Assembly (NCBI GenBank): GCA_945643825.1
Contig: CALZEZ010000041.1
Coordinates: forward strand, 1 to 8,580
Direction: 5' to 3'
DNA: 8,580 nt
From: an uncultured Lachnospiraceae bacterium
GTDB taxonomy: Bacteria > Bacillota > Clostridia > Lachnospirales > Lachnospiraceae
Positions 1 through 5,878 of the stretch are shown piece by piece. The notes below the pieces were generated by a model. That model made no database searches. It worked only from the letters and a program-made list of their open reading frames with translations, and was not told the DNA's origin. The position numbers and the translations under genes were made by a program. Position 1 is the first letter of the stretch. Each line of letters begins with the position of its first letter.

Positions 1-39
1 CATGCACAGGAAGTATCCAGAAAGTGCAGGAATGACGCG

Positions 40-1995
40 ATGAATCTGTATGTCATCATGAAAAACAAAGGGATACAGGAAAAGACCACCTGGGGGCAGG
101 TGCTTGACCAGAGAGCAGGAAGAATCCTGCAGCAGGCTGGAACCGATGCACAGATCGAGGCGCAGGTACAGGCTTCCGGTATGCAGTTTCCAAAGGCAGA
201 ATCATCTACCGATTTCGAGAAATGGGGACTGCTTCTGGCAGAATCAGAAAGGGGCGGCATAGGCAGTGGCAACTCCGAATACTTTAACAGAGTGCAGGAG
301 GGACTCCGGGAGGTAAGTCATGCCCTACAGGGACAATTTGGTGATTTCCAAAATGACAACATAAAGAAGCTGGCAACTGCGAAGAAGGCATTACAAAGCC
401 TGCTGGAAGCCTGCATAAGCTATACCGCGCGCAAACCGAAAACCGAGAAGGGAAAGGTGCGAAAGAGAATCGTTGAGAAGCTTAAGGAGTACGCAGCGCA
501 GGATGTGAAGGGCTGCAGTGACGCCTTGGATGCTCTATTCCAGATGCCACAGAAAGAAATGGCAGCGGAGACATGGGAGACGGTACTGCGAAGTGCAAGA
601 AGCGAAAAGATAAATGTGGAGGATTTCTCCAGGCTTGAGGCTCCCGAGAAAGGAAAGGCCTCTGATGTCGTTAAGCTTCCTATGGGAACCGAAACCAAGT
701 ATTTTAAGAGGGAAGACAGTATAGACCTGGATGAATTTGCTGGTTCGGATAACATGCGACGTGACATCGCCCTGAAGGATACGATTGCAAAATATGGTGA
801 GATACCGAAGAAAGATAAGCAGTACATATCGGAGCTGGTGGAGGAGGAGCATAATAAAGACCGGCAGATTGAGATATTTAATGATGCTTCGGAGAAAGGA
901 AAACCGGCGCTTAAGTTTTTCACGCGTCGATACCATCAACTGGGAACAATCATAAATACGTTATTTAGTGATCTTGAGTTGCTGGACAATGGTGGTAGAG
1001 TCAATATGACCAGGCGCAATGTCGCTACCAGCCGTATGGCGAGTCTGTTAGGACTAAAGGATCTGATCGCAGAATCACAGACGGTAGACATTCTGGATGA
1101 GGCAACCGGTGAAACAATCCATGGCAATCTGATGAATCAGGCCGAAGGGAAGGAGTATGATTCAGTGACTGCAAGCTTGAAGGAGAGGAAATTCAAGCCA
1201 TCCCTCCTGAGGGATGTAACGAATCTTCAGGTGCTTGATTTCCTGTGCGGACAGGTAGACCGCCATGTGGGTAATATGATGTATAAGGTCGATGGCGATG
1301 GAAATGTCACAGGTATCCAGGGAATTGATAATGATGGATCCTTTGGATTACAAACAGAAACGACTGGCAAGGGTGGTATAGTCTTTGATACCAGTGGTGA
1401 AGAGATGATTATTCCATATATGGATGCTCATCTTGCCGACCGGATTATGGAGTTAGATGGGGATACGCTCCGATATGCTCTCATGGATCTGATCAGGGAA
1501 GAAGAGATTGATGCGGCGATTAAGCGTCTTCAGATTATGCAGAAGGGAATTGAGAACATAAGACAAAAGGAAGCATTTCGTTTTCTGGAGAACGAGGAGG
1601 CTTGGACTTTGAATGAGGACGCTGATGAGATTCGGGAGTTGTCATCTATGGGTGGATGGGGTTACGCAACGGAGAAAGAAAAAGAGAATAAGAAATGGGC
1701 GACTGAGAACAGAGGTAAGGGCAGGAGTGTGGAATTTAGCTTTCATTATTATAGTCAAAAGTTTTACAATATGGAAAAGAATAAGGACAAGCTAAGGAAA
1801 ACGGCAGAGGAAATGTATGGAATAAGCGATCCTGAGCGGTTAAAACTACTGCTTCGGTATATCGAGGATAAGAAGAAGTTTAGAGATGAGAAAGGAAATG
1901 AGGTTGCGGATGAGATGAGAATGATGTATATTGTGGTAGAGAAAGCAATTAGAAAGAAATATGATCGCTCAAGAAATTATGTCAGTAAGCTATGA
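40..1995 (+). CDS. PI3K/PI4K-like kinase-fold protein of unrecognised family, 5' end possibly outside window
   Basis: The 651-residue product has the signature of the PI3K/PI4K/HipA side of the protein-kinase-like fold. Residues 407-412 read DRHVGN, matching the DRHxxN catalytic loop. Residues 429-432 read IDND, in the place of the metal-binding Asp that follows it. A lysine-bearing strand near 217-224 (K220 or K223) is a candidate ATP contact, and 327-346 (NVATSRMASLLGLKDLIAES) looks like the hinge-side helix and strand. Residues 1-205 are mostly helical and charged, with no recognised domain. Residues 490-651 form a lysine- and glutamate-rich helical tail. There is no signal peptide or membrane segment, so it should be cytoplasmic. 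The substrate could be a lipid, a protein or a small molecule, and I cannot tell which. The ATG at 40 has only a weak AGGA at 28-31, and the frame is open back to base 1 with a helix-like continuation, so the gene may start further left. No intrinsic terminator follows the stop directly. Confidence 0.8.
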   Translation: MNLYVIMKNKGIQEKTTWGQVLDQRAGRILQQAGTDAQIEAQVQASGMQFPKAESSTDFEKWGLLLAESERGGIGSGNSEYFNRVQEGLREVSHALQGQFGDFQNDNIKKLATAKKALQSLLEACISYTARKPKTEKGKVRKRIVEKLKEYAAQDVKGCSDALDALFQMPQKEMAAETWETVLRSARSEKINVEDFSRLEAPEKGKASDVVKLPMGTETKYFKREDSIDLDEFAGSDNMRRDIALKDTIAKYGEIPKKDKQYISELVEEEHNKDRQIEIFNDASEKGKPALKFFTRRYHQLGTIINTLFSDLELLDNGGRVNMTRRNVATSRMASLLGLKDLIAESQTVDILDEATGETIHGNLMNQAEGKEYDSVTASLKERKFKPSLLRDVTNLQVLDFLCGQVDRHVGNMMYKVDGDGNVTGIQGIDNDGSFGLQTETTGKGGIVFDTSGEEMIIPYMDAHLADRIMELDGDTLRYALMDLIREEEIDAAIKRLQIMQKGIENIRQKEAFRFLENEEAWTLNEDADEIRELSSMGGWGYATEKEKENKKWATENRGKGRSVEFSFHYYSQKFYNMEKNKDKLRKTAEEMYGISDPERLKLLLRYIEDKKKFRDEKGNEVADEMRMMYIVVEKAIRKKYDRSRNYVSKL

Positions 1996-2002
1996 TCTTT
2001 TA

Positions 2003-2036
2003 GGTGACAAATGAAAATTGCCTGACGGCAATCACC
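2003..2036 (+). other. Upstream hairpin of the queuosine-operon leader
   Basis: ATTGCC (2017-2022) and GGCAAT (2027-2032) form a perfect 6-bp hairpin with a TGAC loop. GGTG (2003-2006) can pair with CACC (2033-2036) to add an outer helix separated by a one-sided bulge. There is no T-run after it, so it is not a terminator for the kinase gene. It sits directly against the next stem and is probably part of the same structured leader. A TATGAT at 1991-1996 could be a -10 that starts the transcript near 2003, but no good -35 is visible. Confidence 0.4.
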
Positions 2037-2078
2037 GACAGTTCGTTTGTACCATCCTGTCGTTAAACAAAACCAGGA
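2036..2078 (+). promoter_or_regulatory. Probable preQ1 riboswitch aptamer, class I-like pseudoknot
   Basis: CGACAG (2036-2041) and CTGTCG (2057-2062) form a perfect 6-bp stem closing a 15-base loop that begins TTC. An A-rich tail follows (TTAAACAAAACCAGG, 2063-2077). It closely resembles the tail of the Thermoanaerobacter tengcongensis preQ1-I aptamer, recalled as UUAACAAAACAAGG. Loop bases TTTGT (2046-2050) can pair with ACAAA (2067-2071), giving an H-type pseudoknot. The downstream gene is a preQ1/preQ0 transporter and an intrinsic terminator lies between them, as expected for transcriptional control by preQ1. The loop is about three bases longer than in the classic examples (10-12), so the class is less certain than the function. 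Confidence 0.7.
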
Positions 2079-2088
2079 CTATGTAGGG

Positions 2089-2118
2089 TAGCTCTGCGTT
2101 TTGCAGAGCTATTTTTTT
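2089..2118 (+). terminator. Intrinsic terminator in the queuosine-operon leader (attenuator)
   Basis: TAGCTCTGC (2089-2097) and GCAGAGCTA (2103-2111) form a perfect 9-bp stem with a five-base GTTTT loop, followed by seven T (2112-2118). The T-run abuts the GGAGG ribosome site of the transporter gene. It lies after the preQ1-like aptamer and before the first codon, so it is read as the expression platform: preQ1 bound, terminator formed, operon off. I could not find a clear antiterminator. A weak alternative helix joins TACC/TCCTG (2050-2059) with CAGGA (2074-2078) and GGTA (2087-2090). Confidence 0.85.
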
Positions 2119-2130
2119 GGAGGAAAAGAG

Positions 2131-2829
2131 ATGAATAATTTAATTTTTGTGGTAAGTATTCTGTTTTATCTGGGAAGTGTGTTGCTGCTGTATAAGCTGT
2201 TTGGCAGGAACGGACTATACATTTTCACGGTGTTTGGCACGATTTTGGCCAATATCCAGGTATGCAAGTGTGTGGACTTTTTTGGGTTCTCCACAACATC
2301 CGGAAATGTTCTTTATGCAGCGACCTTTTTGGTCACCGACATTCTCAGTGAAAAATACGGGAAAAAGGCTGCTGGAAAGGCGGTCAAATTTGGCTTATCC
2401 ACGACTGTTTTGTGGATCATCGGAACACAGCTTACGCTTTTACTGACGCCGAATGCAAACGATGTGGTAAGTGAGAGTCTGAATGTTGTGTTCGGTCTGG
2501 TGCCGCGGATTGCCATCGCAAGCCTGATTGGCTATGTCTGCAGTCAGAGCATTGATGTATTTCTGTATCACTATATCTGGAAGAAAACGGGCGACAAGAA
2601 AGGAAAACTGTGGATTCGCAATAATTTCAGCACGCTGACCAGCCAGGCAGTGGACACCATAGTCTTCACGACGTTAGCATTTCTCGGCACGTATCCGACG
2701 CCGGTTTTTGTCAGCATTCTGCTTACCACCTATTTCTTTAAGGCGGTAGTAGCCGTGTTTGATACGCCGTTTATCTATCTGGCAAGAAAGATACGACCTT
2801 TGGAAGAAGGAGGGAAGGAACATGAGTAA
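2131..2829 (+). CDS. yhhQ: Queuosine precursor transporter, YhhQ family (DUF165/Vut_1)
   Basis: This is an integral membrane protein of 232 residues with about six hydrophobic helices. Family landmarks are visible: residues 59-78 with a TDILSEKYGKK core, residues 163-182 with RNNFSTLTSQAVDTIVF, and a DTPFIYL near 211-217. The E. coli relative imports preQ0 and preQ1, the free-base precursors of the tRNA nucleoside queuosine. Here the leader upstream looks like a preQ1 riboswitch and the next gene is queF, so both neighbours support the same job. The start is ATG 2131, seven bases after GGAGG (2119-2123). An in-frame TTG at 2101 lies inside the terminator hairpin and is not credible. The last eight bases overlap queF, which implies translational coupling. 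Confidence 0.93.
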   Translation: MNNLIFVVSILFYLGSVLLLYKLFGRNGLYIFTVFGTILANIQVCKCVDFFGFSTTSGNVLYAATFLVTDILSEKYGKKAAGKAVKFGLSTTVLWIIGTQLTLLLTPNANDVVSESLNVVFGLVPRIAIASLIGYVCSQSIDVFLYHYIWKKTGDKKGKLWIRNNFSTLTSQAVDTIVFTTLAFLGTYPTPVFVSILLTTYFFKAVVAVFDTPFIYLARKIRPLEEGGKEHE

Positions 2830-3310
2830 CAGGGAAAAAGAGGGGCTGACAAAGCTTGGCAGTCAGGGAACGACGTACCGGTCGGAATATGATCCGGGCG
2901 TATTGGAGGTGTTTCAGAATAAGCACCCGGAGAATGATTATTTTGTCAAATTCAATTGTCCGGAATTTACGAGTCTTTGTCCGATAACCGGTCAGCCTGA
3001 TTTTGCGACGATTACGATAAGCTATGTTCCGGATCAGAAGATGGTGGAGAGCAAATCCCTGAAGCTCTATCTGTTTTCGTTCAGACAGCATGGGGATTTC
3101 CATGAGGATGTTGTCAATGTCATCATGAAGGATCTGATCCGTCTGATGGAGCCGAAATACATAGAGGTCTGGGGGAAATTCCTGCCGCGTGGTGGGATTT
3201 CGATCGATCCGTACTGCAATTACGGCCGACCGGGAACAAAGTGGGAGCAAGTCGCGTGGGAGCGGCTTGCCCACCATGATCTGTATCCCGAGAGAGTAGA
3301 TAATCGATAA
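2822..3310 (+). CDS. queF: NADPH-dependent preQ0 reductase (7-cyano-7-deazaguanine reductase)
   Basis: QueF reduces the nitrile of preQ0 to the aminomethyl group of preQ1 using two NADPH; preQ1 is then put into tRNA by Tgt. The 162-residue length matches the short, single-domain (Bacillus-type, about 165 residues) T-fold form. Cys53 in SLCPITGQPD is the nucleophile and Asp60 its partner, both offset by two from B. subtilis Cys55 and Asp62. The family motif ESKSLK is at 76-81, and His94-Glu95 (FHE) matches the substrate-binding pair. The ATG at 2822 follows the purine-rich AGAAGGAGGGAAGGAA and lies inside the end of the transporter gene (8-base overlap). No queC, queD or queE is present in the window. 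No intrinsic terminator is seen after the stop, and the facing gene ends ten bases away. Confidence 0.96.
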   Translation: MSNREKEGLTKLGSQGTTYRSEYDPGVLEVFQNKHPENDYFVKFNCPEFTSLCPITGQPDFATITISYVPDQKMVESKSLKLYLFSFRQHGDFHEDVVNVIMKDLIRLMEPKYIEVWGKFLPRGGISIDPYCNYGRPGTKWEQVAWERLAHHDLYPERVDNR

Positions 3311-3320
3311 TCGGGTGGGC

Positions 3321-3863
3321 TTATAGATAAGCTTCGATGGTAGTGGCAACCTGTCCTGCAACAAGTGCAAAGCCCTCTTGTGTGAGATGCATCTGATCGG
3401 GACAGAGGTATTGCTCCAGCTTTCCATCAATAAGCGGGAATAGGTCGTTGACAGGAAGAGAATGCTTGTCAGCGACTTTTTTAATGATATCGTTGTAGGC
3501 GATAACAGCGTCTCTGTCATGAACAAGAGTCGGCATGGTGGTTGCCAGAATGATCTTAACCCTGGGAAACTGTTTCTTAAGAACGATTACCAGCCGGTCT
3601 AATGCCGATTCATATTCTTCCGGGAGAGAAAAGGGACGGCCAAGCTCATAATCGTCACCAAGATCCCAGAGACCATTGTTTAGATGGACGACATCAGGTG
3701 TTGGCAGCTCCGGAATCCAGAACCGGATAGAATTTAAGGTATAGCCCGCCCAACGTCCGTTTTCCTGCGGACCGCTTACCTGTGCTTTTCCATCTAACAG
3801 CCTGCGAACAACCGGCTCATAACCCATGCGCAGGGAATCACCCAATAAAAGTACCTGTTTCAT
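3321..3863 (-). CDS. SGNH/GDSL-family hydrolase, cytoplasmic
   Basis: This 180-residue protein is a compact SGNH hydrolase, a family of esterases, lipases, acyl-carbohydrate deacetylases and related enzymes. Block I is LLLGDS at 5-10, with Ser10 as the nucleophile. Gly36 or Gly40 near NGRWAGY supplies the second oxyanion contact. Block III is LNNGLWDL at 61-68, with Asn62 or Asn63. Block V is DQMH at 156-159, giving Asp156 and His159 of the triad. There is no signal peptide, so an intracellular small ester or acetylated sugar is more likely than an extracellular polymer; the substrate is unknown. The start is ATG at 3863 on the minus strand, with AAAGGAAG nine bases upstream. The frame extends further upstream but that stretch is non-coding in character. 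It is convergent with queF and divergent from the LytTR operon. Confidence 0.87.
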   Translation of the reverse strand: MKQVLLLGDSLRMGYEPVVRRLLDGKAQVSGPQENGRWAGYTLNSIRFWIPELPTPDVVHLNNGLWDLGDDYELGRPFSLPEEYESALDRLVIVLKKQFPRVKIILATTMPTLVHDRDAVIAYNDIIKKVADKHSLPVNDLFPLIDGKLEQYLCPDQMHLTQEGFALVAGQVATTIEAYL

Positions 3864-3896
3864 ATGTGCATGCTTCCTTTCTGCTTTGTTAGTAAT

Positions 3897-3925
3897 AGGA
3901 TAGCAGATAATGGGTGAAACGTCCA
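3897..3925 (-). promoter_or_regulatory. Possible promoter of the SGNH hydrolase gene
   Basis: Read on the minus strand, TGGACG (3925-3920) and TATCCT (3902-3897) stand 17 bases apart, each matching four of six consensus bases. It is the best candidate in the divergent intergenic stretch and lies about 34 bases upstream of the ATG. The matches are weak, so other start sites are possible. Confidence 0.3.
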
Positions 3926-3936
3926 TGGCATCCGGC

Positions 3937-3965
3937 TTGACTTTTTGTCGGTGTCCCACTAGAAT
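3937..3965 (+). promoter_or_regulatory. Strong sigma-A promoter of the LytTR operon
   Basis: TTGACT (3937-3942) and TAGAAT (3960-3965) are separated by exactly 17 bases. Transcription would start near 3972, giving a leader of about 20 bases that contains the AGGAGA ribosome site at 3980-3985. No convincing LytTR direct-repeat operator was found just upstream. Confidence 0.8.
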
Positions 3966-3992
3966 GAGAGCCATATAACAGGAGAAAATGCG

Positions 3993-4430
3993 ATGCTTGT
4001 GCAATTTGAAATAGTAACGGATAAAGAACAGGAAGGTGCTTGGATCAGGGCTGTTGAGAAGAATCCGCAGATTATTGAGGCAATCCGTCTGTTAGAAGGA
4101 AATGCAGGCAGAATTGCTGTGATGAGGGATGGGCAGAAGCTCTTTTGTGATGTTCGTACCATTTATTATGTGGAATCTGTCGATAAGCGAACCTTTGTTT
4201 ACACTAAGGATGGATGCTATGAGACGAAGCTGAGGCTCTACGAGCTGGAGGAAGAGCTGGGACCACTCTATGCACGATGCTCAAAGGCAATGATCGTGAA
4301 TCTTCGCAAAGTGCGTCAGCTCAACTCTGAGATGGGTGGTCGCCTGTGTGCGACGCTGTTGAATGGAGAGGATATCGTCATCTCGAGAAGCTATGTGAAG
4401 GAGATAAAGAGGAGGTTGAAGCTGTCATGA
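3993..4430 (+). CDS. LytTR-domain transcriptional regulator without receiver domain
   Basis: This 145-residue DNA-binding protein consists of a short N-terminal segment (1-40) and a LytTR domain (about 41-143). Characteristic stretches are IYYVESVDKRTFVYT at 57-71, the RCSKAMIVNLRKV segment at 95-107, and SRSYVKEIKRRL at 131-142. LytTR proteins bind pairs of direct repeats about two helical turns apart. There is no CheY-like receiver, so it is not a classical two-component response regulator. Its stop overlaps the ATG of a DUF3021 membrane protein (ATGA), a recurrent pairing in Firmicutes. That layout resembles the LytTR regulatory systems (HdrRM, BrsRM) in which the membrane partner restrains the regulator; this role is inferred here. 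The start ATG 3993 is seven bases after AGGAGA. The target may be its own promoter and the ABC operon downstream. Confidence 0.9.
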   Translation: MLVQFEIVTDKEQEGAWIRAVEKNPQIIEAIRLLEGNAGRIAVMRDGQKLFCDVRTIYYVESVDKRTFVYTKDGCYETKLRLYELEEELGPLYARCSKAMIVNLRKVRQLNSEMGGRLCATLLNGEDIVISRSYVKEIKRRLKLS

Positions 4431-4858
4431 CTTTATTAAAGCGTCTTGTGCGTCATACGATGATGATTGCGAGTGGAATCCTGCTGGTTGTCGGATTGGA
4501 AACGGCGTATTTTCATTTTTTCCGTGGATATGATGCAGTGTTTAGCTGGTATCAGCCCGGGGCATTTCTCCTGACCGGTTTTTTCTGTTCCATGCCCGGT
4601 CTCTTGCTAACGGATGGGGATGGGAAACGCAGGAGCTTTTTCCGGCTGCGCATTGTTTTGCACTGGTTGCTTCTTTTTGGCGTGGTCATTGGAATGGGAT
4701 TTGTATTTGAATGGTACAGTGACAGGTTCAGCTGTGGAGTGATCGCGCTTGCCTATTTACTGGTTTATCCACTTGTATGGATCGTGACCTATTGGATGGA
4801 CAAAAAGGATGTGAGGGAGATCAATGACGCCTTAAAGACGATACAGGATGATGAATAG
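4427..4858 (+). CDS. DUF3021-family membrane protein, probable partner of the LytTR regulator
   Basis: This 143-residue integral membrane protein has four predicted helices at about 11-30, 42-62, 73-95 and 102-122, and a charged cytoplasmic-type tail (125-143). Size, topology and position directly after a receiver-less LytTR gene identify the DUF3021 family. The function of DUF3021 is not firmly established; by analogy with membrane-inhibitor pairs it may sequester or gate the LytTR protein. The start is ATG 4427, overlapping the LytTR stop by four bases, with GGAGG at 4411-4415, so the two are translationally coupled. A terminator begins ten bases after the TAG stop, ending this two-gene operon. 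Confidence 0.85.
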   Translation: MTLLKRLVRHTMMIASGILLVVGLETAYFHFFRGYDAVFSWYQPGAFLLTGFFCSMPGLLLTDGDGKRRSFFRLRIVLHWLLLFGVVIGMGFVFEWYSDRFSCGVIALAYLLVYPLVWIVTYWMDKKDVREINDALKTIQDDE

Positions 4859-4861
4859 AGA

Positions 4862-4897
4862 AGGTTTTGAGCAACTCAGTGACAGGTTTTGGCAACT
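4862..4897 (+). repeat. Tandem near-repeat, two copies 22 bases apart
   Basis: AGGTTTTGAGCAACT (4862-4876) recurs as AGGTTTTGGCAACT (4884-4897), differing by one deleted A; similarity continues a few bases on each side. The start-to-start distance is 22 bases, about two turns of DNA. Each copy carries GCAACT, which can pair with AGTTGC at 4904-4909. It could be a LytTR-type operator for the ABC operon or a pair of competing terminator arms. Confidence 0.7.
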
Positions 4898-4919
4898 TGG
4901 TCGAGTTGCTCTTTTTTTT
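4869..4919 (+). terminator. Intrinsic terminator after the LytTR-DUF3021 operon, with two alternative 5' arms
   Basis: GAGCAACTC (4869-4877) pairs perfectly over 9 bp with GAGTTGCTC (4903-4911), followed by eight T (4912-4919). The loop would be 25 bases. An inner alternative uses GCAACT (4892-4897) with AGTTGC (4904-4909) and a six-base loop. Both end at the same T-run. It separates the regulator operon from the ABC operon. Confidence 0.85.
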
Positions 4920-4969
4920 GGGTCTGATTTGCGGTATGCTTCAGTCAGCAAAAGAAAGGAAGAGATAAG

Positions 4970-5878
4970 ATGAAAGAAGTAATCCGGGTTGAACGACTCA
5001 AAAAGAAGTATAAAGAGCATTTAGCAGTAGATACCATTTCCTTTTCGGTGGAGGAGGGTGAGCTGTTTGCGTTCCTTGGTGAGAATGGAGCGGGGAAATC
5101 CACCACGATCAACATTTTGTGTACCATTTTGGAGAGAACCGAGGGTAAGGTTAGCATCTGTGGATATCAGCTTGGCAAGGAGGATGATGCGATCCGCAGC
5201 CAGATCGGAATCGTTTTCCAGAATTCCGTGTTGGATAATAAGCTTACTGTGAAACAGAATCTCTATACGAGAGGCGCCTACTATGGGCTTTCAAAGAAAG
5301 AAATCGCAGCAAGACTGGAAGAGTTCGAGGAGCATTTTGAGCTGAATGAAATTGTAAATCGAAAATATGAAAAGCTGTCCGGCGGACAGAGGAGACGGGT
5401 GGATATCATGAGAGCACTGATTCATAATCCGCGCATACTGTTTCTGGATGAGCCTACGACGGGTTTAGATCCAAAGTCCAGGAAGCTGGTGTGGGATTAT
5501 ATTCATTATCTGCGCAGAGAGAAGCAGATGACGATCTTTCTGACGACGCACTATATGGAAGAGACAAAGGACGCAGATCATGTCGTGATTCTGGATAAAG
5601 GGAGGATTATTTGTCAGGACACGCCGGCGAAGCTCAAATCACAATACACCTCAAACCGTCTGGTGTGGTATACGGAGCAGTCTGAGGAAGCGGAGAACAT
5701 ACTTGCTGAGCTTGGGGATGGAAAGCTTACCTATGAGGCAGACCACTATCGTGTCCATGTGAAATCCTCGGTGACAGAATTCCTTTATAAGCATCGGGAT
5801 AAGATTGTGGATTATGAGGTGATTAAGGGAACCATGGATGACGTGTTTTTGAATCTGACAGGAAAGGAATTAGTGTGA
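4970..5878 (+). CDS. ABC transporter ATP-binding protein (DrrA/multidrug-export type)
   Basis: This 302-residue ATPase powers the membrane subunit encoded next. Walker A is GENGAGKST at 37-45, the Q-loop glutamine is Q84, and the signature LSGGQ is at 136-140. Walker B with the catalytic Glu is ILFLDEP at 156-162 (E161), and the H-loop histidine is H194. All catalytic parts are intact. A C-terminal domain of about 80 residues (223-302) is like that of DrrA/NodI-type exporters. With an ABC-2 permease behind it, the pair is an exporter; drugs, antimicrobial peptides or lipids are possible cargo. The start is ATG 4970 with AAAGGA nine bases upstream. The promoter is unclear: TATGCT (4935-4940) is a possible -10 with only a T-run at the -35 position, which would suit an activated promoter. 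Confidence 0.95.
   Translation: MKEVIRVERLKKKYKEHLAVDTISFSVEEGELFAFLGENGAGKSTTINILCTILERTEGKVSICGYQLGKEDDAIRSQIGIVFQNSVLDNKLTVKQNLYTRGAYYGLSKKEIAARLEEFEEHFELNEIVNRKYEKLSGGQRRRVDIMRALIHNPRILFLDEPTTGLDPKSRKLVWDYIHYLRREKQMTIFLTTHYMEETKDADHVVILDKGRIICQDTPAKLKSQYTSNRLVWYTEQSEEAENILAELGDGKLTYEADHYRVHVKSSVTEFLYKHRDKIVDYEVIKGTMDDVFLNLTGKELV

Noticed and set aside
1931..1996. Promoter for the queuosine operon (TTGTGG at 1931, TATGAT at 1960 or 1991)
   Set aside because: No pair of boxes has acceptable spacing; the operon promoter stays unidentified.
2034..2062. ACCGACAG and CTGTCG in the queuosine leader resemble the TetR operator half-sites
   Set aside because: The arms are 15 bases apart rather than one, and the structure is better explained as the aptamer stem. 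A lone half-site also occurs at 7080-7087 within tetR.
2101..2130. In-frame TTG start upstream of the transporter gene
   Set aside because: It lies inside the terminator hairpin with no ribosome site; ATG 2131 has GGAGG at ideal spacing.
2759..2821. Longer queF starting inside the transporter gene
   Set aside because: QueF proteins of this type are about 165 residues, and ATG 2822 has a strong ribosome site.
3319..3332. GCTTA/TAAGC inverted repeat between queF and the hydrolase gene
   Set aside because: A short five-pair stem with no T-run on either strand; not supported as a terminator.
2771..3526. Long minus-strand reading frame over queF
   Set aside because: Antisense shadow of clear genes on both strands, with no recognisable protein features.
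3864..4004. N-terminal extension of the SGNH hydrolase
   Set aside because: The extension runs through the divergent promoter region, and the GDS block sits at residue 8-10 only with the ATG at 3863.
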